Origin: Chryseobacterium oryzae | Lineage (GTDB): Bacteria > Bacteroidota > Bacteroidia > Flavobacteriales > Weeksellaceae | Assembly: GCF_022811665.1 (NCBI RefSeq) | Contig: NZ_CP094529.1 | Location: 1,736,001-1,800,000, forward strand | Reading direction: 5' to 3' | Length of the DNA: 64,000 bases | In this document: positions 32,291 through 41,016 of the stretch, piece after piece | How positions within the stretch are numbered: position 1 is the first letter of the stretch | How the letters are laid out: each line of letters begins with the position of its first letter | Position numbers and translations under genes: made by a program | The notes under the pieces: model-generated | What the model was told of the DNA's origin: nothing | What the model saw: only the letters and a program-made list of their open reading frames with translations | The model's database searches: none

Positions 32291-34825
32291 TTATGCAGAA
32301 TTTCTGCTTGCGTTAATATTTCCGAATAACGATCTCGTTACCAGTTTTTTATACGCTTCTATATCGCCTTCTCCTTTTTGAATTTTCATAAGTGCATATT
32401 GCTGAATGCTTAAAAGCGGAAGTACAATTTTCTCACGAATTTTAACAGATTTTCGGGACAGAGGATCTTCCTGCTGAAGAATTGTAAAGCCAGTCAGCTC
32501 CAACATGATGTCTTTAGAAAGATTAAATTCCTGAAAAAGTATTTCCCAAAATGCCCCAAACTTAGGATTTTCTTTAATGTAATAAGTTAGCGGAAAGTAT
32601 GATTTATTCATGCTCATCATTGAATTTAAAACAAGTGTTTTAAAGAAATCAGAACCTTTGTAAAGCTCTTTAACTTCATCAAATCTGCCTTCTTCTTTCA
32701 ATTGTTGCATTGCATATCCAAACCCGAAAAAACCTGGTACATTCTGTTTCAATTGCGACCAGGATCCTACAAATGGTATAGCTCTCAAGTCTTCAAATTT
32801 AAGCTCATTATCTCCACCACGTTTAGATGGTCTGCTTCCTATATTGGCTTTACCATAATATTCTAACGTACTCATTTCCTGAAGATAAGGTACAAACATT
32901 GGATGAGCTTTCAGATCAGAATATTTTTTATAACTGATGTTGGCTAACTCAGTAATTAAAGCTCTTTCTTTCGCCGATAAATCTTTTTTGGAATTTTTGA
33001 ACACATCATTTTCTACACCGGCTGTTAAAAGCTGTTCAAAATTATATTTTGCCTGTTCTTTATTGCCAAAAATACTGGTAATGGTCTGTCCCTGAATGGT
33101 TAATTCAATTTTATTATTGGCAATTGTTTTACCTTGAGAAGCATAAAAATCATGGGTTTTACCGCCACCTCTTGCTGGTGGACCTCCCCTTCCGTCAAAA
33201 AACACTACTTTAACCTCATTTTCTTCTGAAATTTTTGTTAAAACTTCTTTAGCTTTATATATTTCCCAGTTTGCTTTCAAATATCCACCGTCTTTAGTAC
33301 CATCCGAAAAACCGAGCATAATGGTCTGCTCATTTCCTCTTCGTTCTAAATGCTTTTTATAAATAGGATTTAGATATAATTCTTTCATGACATTTTCAGC
33401 ATTCTCAAGGCCTTCCATGGTTTCAAAAAGGGGTACAATATCCATATTGATATCTTCATCACGATAACCACAGATCTTGAAAAATGTATATACATTCATA
33501 ACATCTTTTACGGCATCAGAATTAGAAATAATGTAGCGATGCATTCCTCTAATACCATTAAAATCCTGAATTTCTTTAATTTGAGAAATATTTCCCAAAG
33601 TTTCTTTTACAATTTCACTATAATCATCAAAATTAAATTTCTCATTAAATTCAATAAGTTTATTGTATTTTTCAGTATAATCAGCTTCCTTTTTTCCAAA
33701 AATCGCATCGAAAATTTCATCCACAACAGTCTGATGAATTCTGCTGTCTTGTCGTATATCTAAAGTCGCAAAGTGAGTTCCGAAAATCTTTACACGATCT
33801 TTAAAATCAACCAAAATTTCTAAAAACAGAGAATTATGCTCATTAATAAGTATTTCCTCTGCTTCATCAAGCCTTTTCAGAATATCTTCACTAGATATTT
33901 TTTCGTTTTTAAAAATGGCTGTATATAATTCTGCACTCAGTTTTGTCAATACTTCGGAAACTCCACGGAAACTCAATCTCCGTCTTACATCTTTAAGATT
34001 GGCGTAATAAGATTTCAAAATAGCGGTACGCAGTTCCTCAGAAACTTTTTTAGTAACTTCGGCAGTAACAAATGGATTTCCGTCGCGATCTCCTCCAGGC
34101 CAAAAACCAAGTTGAATGATATTTTCATGAAGATGAGAATTACTGTTGCCAAATGTTTTCTTTATTTTACCATAGAGTTCTCCAATAGAATCGTAATAAA
34201 CGTACCTAAGATAATGAATGATGCTTAAAGCTTCATCTATAGGAGTCGGTTTTTCTTTATTTACAAATGGAGTTTTCCCAAGCTGTTGAAGCAGCATATC
34301 GATATTGGTGATTGAATCTGCACCTATTGCCTGTCTTAAATCCTGCAGGATTCGCTGGACAGAACTTGGATAAAACTGCGTAGGATGGGCAGTAAACACC
34401 ACTTTTACGGTGAAATCCTTCAGTTTTTCATGTACTTTTTCCAGTTTATGGTCATGATACGCTCTTTCGTACAGATTGGTAATGGTACCACTATCGCTTT
34501 CAGAATGAAGTCCGGGAAATGCAGCATCTTCAATACTATCAAACAAAACCACCTGTCTTTCAATATATTGTATAATTTTAAACAACAGTTCAAGCTTTTG
34601 ATCTTCATTTACCAAATCGGTATGGTTGACGAAAAATTCTTCTACAATTTCCACTGGAGTTTTCCCAACCAAATATCCTTCTTTACTTTCTTCATACAGA
34701 AAAGGAAGTAGCATCCCAATATTAGTCATCTTATCATAAGGAAGACTCATGAATAAAGAATTGTAGATTTGAAATTTATTTTCTACAATCTGTCTGAATT
34801 TTTCTGCGCGCTGGTCTTGTATCAT
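32291..34825 (-). CDS. ppc: Phosphoenolpyruvate carboxylase
   Basis: 844 residues. It fixes bicarbonate onto phosphoenolpyruvate to make oxaloacetate, refilling the TCA cycle. Visible motifs: VFTAHPTQ (catalytic His), GGDRDGNPFVTAEV, MLGFSDGTKDGGYLKANW, and VVFFDGRGGPPARGGGKTHD. The last has Asp where most bacterial enzymes have His (FHGRGG), and the C-terminus ends RNSA instead of the usual NTG; both look like a Bacteroidota variant. Somewhat shorter than the 880-900 residues of proteobacterial enzymes. Single gene, no obvious operon partner. Confidence 0.95.
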   Translation of the reverse strand: MIQDQRAEKFRQIVENKFQIYNSLFMSLPYDKMTNIGMLLPFLYEESKEGYLVGKTPVEIVEEFFVNHTDLVNEDQKLELLFKIIQYIERQVVLFDSIEDAAFPGLHSESDSGTITNLYERAYHDHKLEKVHEKLKDFTVKVVFTAHPTQFYPSSVQRILQDLRQAIGADSITNIDMLLQQLGKTPFVNKEKPTPIDEALSIIHYLRYVYYDSIGELYGKIKKTFGNSNSHLHENIIQLGFWPGGDRDGNPFVTAEVTKKVSEELRTAILKSYYANLKDVRRRLSFRGVSEVLTKLSAELYTAIFKNEKISSEDILKRLDEAEEILINEHNSLFLEILVDFKDRVKIFGTHFATLDIRQDSRIHQTVVDEIFDAIFGKKEADYTEKYNKLIEFNEKFNFDDYSEIVKETLGNISQIKEIQDFNGIRGMHRYIISNSDAVKDVMNVYTFFKICGYRDEDINMDIVPLFETMEGLENAENVMKELYLNPIYKKHLERRGNEQTIMLGFSDGTKDGGYLKANWEIYKAKEVLTKISEENEVKVVFFDGRGGPPARGGGKTHDFYASQGKTIANNKIELTIQGQTITSIFGNKEQAKYNFEQLLTAGVENDVFKNSKKDLSAKERALITELANISYKKYSDLKAHPMFVPYLQEMSTLEYYGKANIGSRPSKRGGDNELKFEDLRAIPFVGSWSQLKQNVPGFFGFGYAMQQLKEEGRFDEVKELYKGSDFFKTLVLNSMMSMNKSYFPLTYYIKENPKFGAFWEILFQEFNLSKDIMLELTGFTILQQEDPLSRKSVKIREKIVLPLLSIQQYALMKIQKGEGDIEAYKKLVTRSLFGNINASRNSA

Positions 34826-34930
34826 AATAACAAATTTAGGAGATTTTCAGTAAAAATTATTTGATTTACCGATAAAATTCAGATTAAAAATATTGATTAT
34901 TTTTACTTATTACAAAAATTATATTTAAAC

Positions 34931-35335
34931 ATGAAAAATTTACTTCTTCTTATACTAATAATCTTCTCACTGAGCTCTTGTGGCGAAGAATGTTATAATG
35001 CACCGCAACCGGTTGTTTTTGAATTCGTAAATTCTAACAACGAAAACCTCATTGCAGACGGAAGTCTTTCTCCTTTTTACGTTCGAGATGAAAATAAAAA
35101 TCTTGTGGAACTTACCACCACCTCAGATCATAAAATTATTATAGAGAATATTGGTGCCTATAACGGTACAAAAAAATATACTTTTTACTCACCAATAAGA
35201 GAATTTAATTTCGAAGTTGAGTCATCAGAATATAAAGGTGGTTGTAACGGATTTCAGATAAAGAAAATTACGTTTACCGGTTATGCAATCGACATTACGG
35301 ATGAAAGTGGATTTTATAAAATAGTTTTGAAATAG
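34931..35335 (+). CDS. Small lipoprotein, paralog 1 of a tandem pair
   Basis: 134 residues. Lipoprotein signal LLLILIIFSLSSC (Cys about residue 17) followed by GEECYNAPQPVVFEFVNSNN, a strand pattern shared with the next gene. The body looks like an Ig-like beta sandwich with a conserved second Cys (GGCNGFQIKKITF). Outer-membrane or periplasmic location expected. Function unknown. Confidence 0.75.
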   Translation: MKNLLLLILIIFSLSSCGEECYNAPQPVVFEFVNSNNENLIADGSLSPFYVRDENKNLVELTTTSDHKIIIENIGAYNGTKKYTFYSPIREFNFEVESSEYKGGCNGFQIKKITFTGYAIDITDESGFYKIVLK

Positions 35336-35441
35336 AGAATTTATGTTGCAATTAAAAATATTTTTTTTCATCAAATTGAGAATTAATGCATAAAATTTGT
35401 ATTCGATTAATTAAATTTGTTTCAATTTAAATTAAAATATT

Positions 35442-35843
35442 ATGATAAGCAGAGTATTAATGTTGTTAAGTATTTTATTACTAACCTGTTCTTGCAAAAA
35501 AGACTGTTATACTGCTCCTGAAAAAGTAGTTTTCGAACTGGTGAATTCTTCAGGACAGAATCTTTTAGAAAACGGAACTCTTACCACTGTAGGAATTTCC
35601 GACAGCGATGGAGTTGGTGTACAGATTACAAAAACTAATGATTTTAAAATTGTTTTAGAACGTGTCGGAAGTTTCAACGGTACTAAAAATTACAAATTAT
35701 ACAATACGATTAAAATTGCAGAATTTTCGATAAAATCTTCTCCGGTTACTGATGACTGTGATGGTTTTAAAATAGATGAAATTAAGTTTGATAATGTTTC
35801 GTACACCAAAGAAAATGGGTACTACAAAGTTGTTTTAGAATAG
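35442..35843 (+). CDS. Small lipoprotein, paralog 2 of a tandem pair
   Basis: 133 residues. Lipoprotein signal LMLLSILLLTCSC then KKDCYTAPEKVVFELVNSSG, closely parallel to the upstream gene (CYNAPQPVVFEFVNS). Shared later blocks: KIVLERVGSFNGTKNYKLYN against KIIIENIGAYNGTKKYTFYS, and DCDGFKIDEIKF against GCNGFQIKKITF. A tandem duplication 100 bases apart, now well diverged. Confidence 0.75.
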   Translation: MISRVLMLLSILLLTCSCKKDCYTAPEKVVFELVNSSGQNLLENGTLTTVGISDSDGVGVQITKTNDFKIVLERVGSFNGTKNYKLYNTIKIAEFSIKSSPVTDDCDGFKIDEIKFDNVSYTKENGYYKVVLE

Positions 35844-35912
35844 GCTTTTAAACTATTTTATGTAAATTAAATCATTTAAAAACAAACAATTAATCATACC
35901 ACAAACTTCAAC

Positions 35913-36350
35913 ATGAAAAAAATATTCTTAAGCTCTTTATTTTTATTTTTAAGCATTAAAACATTTTCGCAATATCAAAAAGTTTACCGTTTCGATGAAT
36001 ATCAGAAGAATTGGGCTTTAGTAAAAACAAAATCCGGTACTTTTGGATTTATTGATAAAAATAAAAAAGCTGTGGTGGCTCCAATCTACTCTAAAATTGA
36101 GAAATTTGGAATTATTCATCCAGATTTAGCATTAGTAAAATCTATTGCGGACACTTATGGACTTATTAACAGAGAAGGAAAAGAAGTTACACCCGCTATT
36201 TATGAAAAAATAGGAAAGTTTGGCGACTTTAAAAAAGGTTTCGCTGTGGTAGAATCTACGACCAACCATTTCGGACTTATCGACGAAAACGGAAAAGAGT
36301 CTGTACCGCCCAACTATTCTCTGGAAGAACTTAAAATGAAATTCCAATAG
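35913..36350 (+). CDS. Exported WG-repeat protein
   Basis: 145 residues. Signal peptide (IFLSSLFLFLSIKTFSQ), then three WG-type repeats of about 35 residues: NWALVKTKSGTFGFIDKNKK, LALVKSIADTYGLINREGKE and FAVVESTTNHFGLIDENGKE, each with the Y/F-G-L/F-I-x-x-x-G-K turn and a following P-x-Y. WG (KWG) repeats form beta propeller-like scaffolds in exported proteins of this phylum. With only three repeats it is a short member. Confidence 0.85.
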   Translation: MKKIFLSSLFLFLSIKTFSQYQKVYRFDEYQKNWALVKTKSGTFGFIDKNKKAVVAPIYSKIEKFGIIHPDLALVKSIADTYGLINREGKEVTPAIYEKIGKFGDFKKGFAVVESTTNHFGLIDENGKESVPPNYSLEELKMKFQ

Positions 36351-36445
36351 TTTTAATCGAAATAAATAATTAAAATTTTAAACTTTTATTAAGAACTATT
36401 TTGTTTTTGTATTCATAAATTTGATGTCAAAATAAAATATAAACA

Positions 36446-37609
36446 ATGCTTAATTTCGAGTTTAAAAATCCAACAAAAATACTTTTCGGAAAAGGAGAAA
36501 TCGCTAAAATTTCAAAAGAAATACCTCAGGATTCTAAAATTTTAATGATTTACGGTGGCGGAAGTATTAAAAAAAATGGTGTTTACGATCAGGTAAAAGA
36601 TGCATTAAAGAATCATGAAGTACATGAGTTTGGTGGCGTTCCTGCAAACCCTGAATATGAAGTGCTTATTAAAGCATTGCACTACATTAAAGAAAACAAC
36701 ATTACATATTTGCTTGCAGTAGGTGGAGGATCGGTAATAGATGGAGTTAAATTTATTTCTGCAGCAGCAAACTACAACGGCGAACCGTGGGAAATTCTCA
36801 CAAAACCTGTGAGAACAATGGAAGGTGAAGGAATGCCTTTCGGAACGGTTCTTACATTACCTGCAACAGGTTCTGAAATGAATTCGGGATATGTTATTTC
36901 CAGAAGAGAAACAAATGAAAAGCTTTCCAGCGGTGGTCCTGGCTTATTTCCTCAGTTTTCGGTATTGGATCCTGAAGTAATCCGGTCTATTCCTAAAAAC
37001 CAAATTGCTAATGGAATTGCAGATGCATACACGCACGTTTTAGAACAGTATATGACTGCTCCTTCTTCTGCTGATCTGCAGGAAAGAATAGCAGAAAGTA
37101 TATTGATGAGTCTTCAGAATACGGCTCCGAAAGTAATGGCAGAAGAATTTAATTATGATGCTGCTGCCAATTTTATGTGGTGTTGTACGATGGCTCTTAA
37201 CGGACTTATCCAAAAAGGTGTTATCACAGACTGGGCGGTGCACGCAATGGGGCACGAACTTACTGCACAATTCGGAATAGATCATGCAAGAACACTTGCT
37301 GTAATTGCTCCTTCGCATTATCGCTATAATTTCGAAGCCAAAAAAGAAAAACTTACACAATACGCAGAAAGAGTTTGGGGAATTTCTGAAGGAAGCACCC
37401 ATGAAAAAGCTGAAAAAGCTATTGTAAAACTTGAAGAATTTTTCCACAGCCTTCATATACAGACCAAACTTTCAGATTATACAAAAGATTTTGCCGGAAC
37501 TGCAGAAAAAGTTGAGAAAGCATTTACCGAAAGAAAATGGCTTGGCTTAGGAGAACATAAAAATCTAACGCCTAAAGACGCCTTTAAAATCGTAGAAATG
37601 AGTTATTAA
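36446..37609 (+). CDS. yqhD: Iron/zinc-dependent alcohol dehydrogenase, YqhD-like
   Basis: 387 residues, the same length as E. coli YqhD and alike along its whole length (NPTKILFGKGEIAKI, KILMIYGGGSIKKNGVYDQV, LLAVGGGSVIDGVKFISAAA, VLTLPATGSEMNSGYVISRR). Metal ligands in NGIADAYTHVLEQY (Asp, His), HAMGHEL and FGIDHARTLAV. YqhD-type enzymes reduce short-chain and lipid-derived aldehydes to alcohols with NADPH, in the cytosol. The 95-base upstream region has no clear promoter. Confidence 0.93.
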   Translation: MLNFEFKNPTKILFGKGEIAKISKEIPQDSKILMIYGGGSIKKNGVYDQVKDALKNHEVHEFGGVPANPEYEVLIKALHYIKENNITYLLAVGGGSVIDGVKFISAAANYNGEPWEILTKPVRTMEGEGMPFGTVLTLPATGSEMNSGYVISRRETNEKLSSGGPGLFPQFSVLDPEVIRSIPKNQIANGIADAYTHVLEQYMTAPSSADLQERIAESILMSLQNTAPKVMAEEFNYDAAANFMWCCTMALNGLIQKGVITDWAVHAMGHELTAQFGIDHARTLAVIAPSHYRYNFEAKKEKLTQYAERVWGISEGSTHEKAEKAIVKLEEFFHSLHIQTKLSDYTKDFAGTAEKVEKAFTERKWLGLGEHKNLTPKDAFKIVEMSY

Positions 37610-37768
37610 ACCGTTTAATTTTTATTATTTTGTAACAAGAATCTAAAAACTAAACTATTTTTGAAATTAAAAAATATATTTTCTTCAAATTATTGTTTAA
37701 AAAAGCACGTTTTCATTATATATATTTCAAATTTATTTATATTTTAGCATATTATAAAATTTGTGAAA

Positions 37769-38227
37769 ATGAAAAAACACCTACTTTTATTTGCCTTTTC
37801 TGCATTAGCACTGACTTCTTGTGAAAAAGATGACAACCAAGGGTATGAACTAGATATGCTTAAAGGCGAATGGAAAACTGTAAAAACCGAAGTAATATCG
37901 GGTGCTGATAACAAAACTGTACTTCAAACGATGATACCAACAGGTTGCGAAACAAAAAATGTTTTGGAATTCCGAACAGATTATTATGCTTCATACAACG
38001 CATTTACAGGATCTGGTGCAAACTGCAGCAATACAAAAGTTGAGGGAAAATATTCCTATGATAATGAAACTAAAATATTGGTTACAGATTTTGTAAATGA
38101 TGTAGATCGACCTTACAAAGTTGTAATTCTCAGCAGTTCAGAATTAAGAATAATGACGATGAGTGACAATATAGACCAGAACGGCGATACAAAAATAGAT
38201 TACACTTACATTACTTATAAAAGATAA
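37769..38227 (+). CDS. Lipocalin-like lipoprotein
   Basis: 152 residues from ATG 37769 (a GTG two codons upstream is in frame; the ATG is preferred because it opens the signal peptide). Signal LLLFAFSALALTSC (Cys about residue 18), acidic linker EKDDNQG, then LKGEWKTVKTE, the Gly-x-Trp start of a lipocalin-like barrel. Two further Cys (TGCETKN, ANCSNT) could pair. Paralog of the gene at 39079. A terminator follows at 38231. Confidence 0.8.
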   Translation: MKKHLLLFAFSALALTSCEKDDNQGYELDMLKGEWKTVKTEVISGADNKTVLQTMIPTGCETKNVLEFRTDYYASYNAFTGSGANCSNTKVEGKYSYDNETKILVTDFVNDVDRPYKVVILSSSELRIMTMSDNIDQNGDTKIDYTYITYKR

Positions 38228-38230
38228 CTT

Positions 38231-38257
38231 AACTCCCGAAAATTTCGGGAGTTTTTA
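38231..38257 (+). terminator. Rho-independent terminator after the lipocalin-like gene
   Basis: AACTCCCGAAA and TTTCGGGAGTT form an 11-pair stem, ending in a T run, 4 bases after the stop codon. Confidence 0.88.
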
Positions 38258-38287
38258 TTACAACTCAAATTTCAAAAATAAACAGAA

Positions 38288-38944
38288 ATGAAGAACATCT
38301 TTTCATTCATACTTATATTTACATTCGGTTTTTTTCTAGCTCAGATTAAAAAACCAATTTTTTGGGACGACATTCAGAATTTTAAAAAGATAGATCAGCA
38401 AACAGCACCTCCAGAAAATGCCATTCTTCTGTTAGGCAGTTCATCTTTTACCAAATGGCAGGATGTTTCAGATTATTTTCCTGGTAAAACTATTATCAAC
38501 AGAGGTTTTGGGGGTTCCAGACTTAAAGATCTTAATGATTATGCCGATGATTTGCTAAAACCTTATCATCCAAAACAAATTATCATCTACTGTGGTGAAA
38601 ATGATTTAGCAGATAATACTCATCTTAAACCTGAAACGGTAGTGGCTCGCTACAAAGAATTTTACGCAAAAATTAGAGAAAGATTCCCAATGGTTCAGGT
38701 AGATTATATTTCTATAAAATTTTCTCCAAGCAGAGAACACTTATGGCAGAAAATAAAGGAAGTAAACAGTAAAATATCAAAATTTATGAAGAAAGAAAAA
38801 AATGCAGATTATATTGATATTACTCAGGTAATGAACGATTCTAACGGCAACATCAGAAGAGATCTTTTTCTTGATGACATGCTTCACATCACTCCGGAAG
38901 GTTACCGGCTTTGGTCTTCTGTTATGAATCCTTACATAAAGTAG
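38288..38944 (+). CDS. Exported SGNH/GDSL-family hydrolase
   Basis: 218 residues. Signal peptide (FSFILIFTFGFFLAQ). SGNH blocks in order: AILLLGSSSFTKW (nucleophile Ser; block I), INRGFGGSRLKDL (Gly, block II), IIYCGENDLADNT (Asn, block III), and FLDDMLHITPEGYRLWS (Asp-x-x-His, block V). These enzymes cleave esters, often acetyl groups on polysaccharides or lipids, outside the cytosol. Preceded by a terminator, so it has its own promoter. Confidence 0.9.
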   Translation: MKNIFSFILIFTFGFFLAQIKKPIFWDDIQNFKKIDQQTAPPENAILLLGSSSFTKWQDVSDYFPGKTIINRGFGGSRLKDLNDYADDLLKPYHPKQIIIYCGENDLADNTHLKPETVVARYKEFYAKIRERFPMVQVDYISIKFSPSREHLWQKIKEVNSKISKFMKKEKNADYIDITQVMNDSNGNIRRDLFLDDMLHITPEGYRLWSSVMNPYIK

Positions 38945-39078
38945 TTTCTGTTTTTTCAAAGAAGTTTATTTTCATTAGCATTATTTAAAATTTTTACTCG
39001 TGCAGAAAAGGGTATCAAAAAACATTTTGCAGATTATAAAATTTTTCATTACTTTATGAACTTTATAAACTATTTTAA

Positions 39079-39510
39079 ATGAAAAAAATATTATTAATGG
39101 CAGTTGTAGCAGGATTCGCTCTTACTGCATGTAAAAAAGACGATGATGAAGTTCCGTCTATCGTAGGTACCTGGAAGGTTAATAAATACACTTACAAATA
39201 TGCCAATGGTAAATTTGAAACTGAAACTCCAGATGCTTGTGAAGCTAAGACCAATTTTACCTTCAAAGAAGGCGGAAGCTTAATTAGTGATGAATATTAT
39301 TCAGGTTCAGGAACGTGTAAATCAGATTATTCTACTGGTACTTACAATTACAAAGAAAACGAAAAAGATCTTTACGTAAGTCTGGATGGAAATACTATGC
39401 GTTTCAAAGTCATCACCATCAACAATTTTGAACTTGTTTTGTTAGGTGAAAAAGACGATTATGATGGAGACGGAAAAGATGATGAATATACAATGTATTT
39501 AAAGAGATAA
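39079..39510 (+). CDS. Lipocalin-like lipoprotein (paralog)
   Basis: 143 residues. Lipoprotein signal LLMAVVAGFALTAC (Cys about residue 18), then KKDDDEVPSIVGTWKVNKYT. The Gly-x-Trp start, the paired Cys (DACEAK, GTCKSD) and the C-terminal GDGKDDEYTMYLKR mirror the gene at 37769 (GDTKIDYTYITYKR). Probably a ligand-binding barrel on the outer membrane. Ends at a shared two-way terminator. Confidence 0.8.
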   Translation: MKKILLMAVVAGFALTACKKDDDEVPSIVGTWKVNKYTYKYANGKFETETPDACEAKTNFTFKEGGSLISDEYYSGSGTCKSDYSTGTYNYKENEKDLYVSLDGNTMRFKVITINNFELVLLGEKDDYDGDGKDDEYTMYLKR

Positions 39511-39514
39511 AAAC

Positions 39515-39554
39515 AAAAAAGTCCGTTATACAAATTGTAAAACGGACTTTTTTT
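39515..39554. terminator. Two-way terminator between convergent genes
   Basis: A-run, GTCCGTT stem arm (39521-39527), AACGGAC arm (39541-39547), T-run. Serves the lipocalin-like gene on + and the helicase gene on -, whose stop codon it touches. Confidence 0.85.
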
Positions 39555-40905
39555 ATTTCTTTCTTTTAGATTTGGATATCGCTTTCTGTTGCGCTCTGTT
39601 GGCTCCAAATTTTTTAGGAGCTTTTCTTTTGGAAGGTCCGCCCCAGTTTTCTTTCTTGTTTTTATCTTTTTTCTCGTGGAAAGCACCGCCTCCTTCATAC
39701 ATTTTAACCTGATTAAGGTTTTTCATTACCACATGTTCTTCTTCTGAAGCAATCTTTTTAGGATTAATTTTAACTTCTTCAGGAAAAGCAAGATATTGTA
39801 GTTCTTTATCCATTAGAAGTTCAATATCTAAAGCAAGTGTTTCTTCTTTTTTAGTGACAAAAGTAACCGCTTTCCCGTCTTTATCGGCTCTACCCGTTCT
39901 TCCTATTCTGTGAATATATTGTTCCGGTACCTCAGGAATTTCAAAATTAACTACATGGGTAATATCGGAAATATCCAACCCTCTTGCCATGACATCGGTT
40001 GTAATTAAACCTCTTATTTCCTCATTTTCAAATCTTTTCATCGCTTTCAAACGATAATTCTGAGATTTATTGGAGTGGATTACATCAAACTGACCAGGAA
40101 ATAATTCGTCTATTTTCGTAAAAACAAGATCCGCATGCTTTTTGTTGTTGGCGAAAACCAAAACTTTAGACATGTCTTCATTTGTTTTCAATAAATGCTC
40201 GAGTAGATTTATTTTAGTATTGAAATTTTCTACTTTATAGGCTGTTTGTTCTATTTTTTCGAGCGGAGTTCCAGATTTTGCCAAAGATATTTCTACTGGA
40301 CTCGCAAAATACTCATCAAGCATATCATCAACAGCTTCTGTCATGGTTGCAGAAAAAAGAATATTCTGTCTTTTTTCTTTCATCATTTCAAAGATATGGG
40401 TAAGCTGTGGTCTGAAACCTAAATTCAGCATTTCATCAAACTCATCAATAATGAGTTTAGTAACTTCACGCAGGGAAATAGCATTATCAATCGCCAAATC
40501 CATCACTCTTCCCGGAGTTCCCACTAAAATATCGCACCCGTCATTAAACAATAATTTTTGGGTATTGATGTTTTTACCTCCGTAAATTCCGATTACTCTT
40601 GCAGTAATATTTTCTGTAAGCTTTTCCAGAATTTCAGTTACCTGAACAACCAATTCCCGGGTTGGAACCAAGATTAAAACAGTTGGATTTCCCGTTTTAT
40701 TGTACTTCCAGGTTTTAAGAACAGGTAAAAGATAGGCTAAAGTTTTACCTGTACCCGTTTGTGCAATTCCCATTACATCTCTACCTGAAAGAATGGGTTT
40801 CAAGCTTTTTTCCTGAATTGGTGTAGGCTCAAAAAGATTGAGATCTGCCAAAACATCCAAAATTTTTACGGGTAATTCGAAATCTGCAAAAGTGATTTTA
40901 TCCAT
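39553..40905 (-). CDS. DEAD-box ATP-dependent RNA helicase
   Basis: 450 residues. Helicase motifs in order: Q motif (FEPTPIQEKSLKPIL), Walker A AQTGTGKT, PTRELVV, GG, TPGRVMD, motif II as DEFD instead of DEAD (LIIDEFDEMLNLGF), SAT, then domain 2 with VLVFANNKKHADLVF, TDVMARGLDIS and HRIGRTGR. C-terminal tail of about 80 residues is basic and Lys-rich (KRKAPKKFG, SKSKRKK), typical of RNA binding. Unwinds short RNA duplexes in ribosome assembly, RNA decay or cold growth. RhlE/CsdA-like; exact subfamily uncertain. Confidence 0.92.
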   Translation of the reverse strand: MDKITFADFELPVKILDVLADLNLFEPTPIQEKSLKPILSGRDVMGIAQTGTGKTLAYLLPVLKTWKYNKTGNPTVLILVPTRELVVQVTEILEKLTENITARVIGIYGGKNINTQKLLFNDGCDILVGTPGRVMDLAIDNAISLREVTKLIIDEFDEMLNLGFRPQLTHIFEMMKEKRQNILFSATMTEAVDDMLDEYFASPVEISLAKSGTPLEKIEQTAYKVENFNTKINLLEHLLKTNEDMSKVLVFANNKKHADLVFTKIDELFPGQFDVIHSNKSQNYRLKAMKRFENEEIRGLITTDVMARGLDISDITHVVNFEIPEVPEQYIHRIGRTGRADKDGKAVTFVTKKEETLALDIELLMDKELQYLAFPEEVKINPKKIASEEEHVVMKNLNQVKMYEGGGAFHEKKDKNKKENWGGPSKRKAPKKFGANRAQQKAISKSKRKK

Positions 40906-40909
40906 TTTG

Positions 40910-40917
40910 CAAAGATA
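40910..40917 (-). promoter_or_regulatory. -7 promoter element of the helicase gene
   Basis: Reads TATCTTTG on the minus strand (TAnnTTTG), only a few bases before the ATG, implying a very short leader. No TTG at the expected -33 distance. Confidence 0.5.
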
Positions 40918-41016
40918 GGCAATTATTTGAATTGCTTTTTAAACCAATAACAGGAGTAAATTTTACAGTTCAATTATTGAATTTCAGGTAAAGTCTTGCC
41001 AACTTAAACGGTTAGA

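Noticed and set aside
33539..33763. Small plus-strand frames inside ppc, the RND gene, ubiB-like and lpdA genes
   Set aside because: Shadows of strongly supported genes on the other strand; no ribosome binding context or family.
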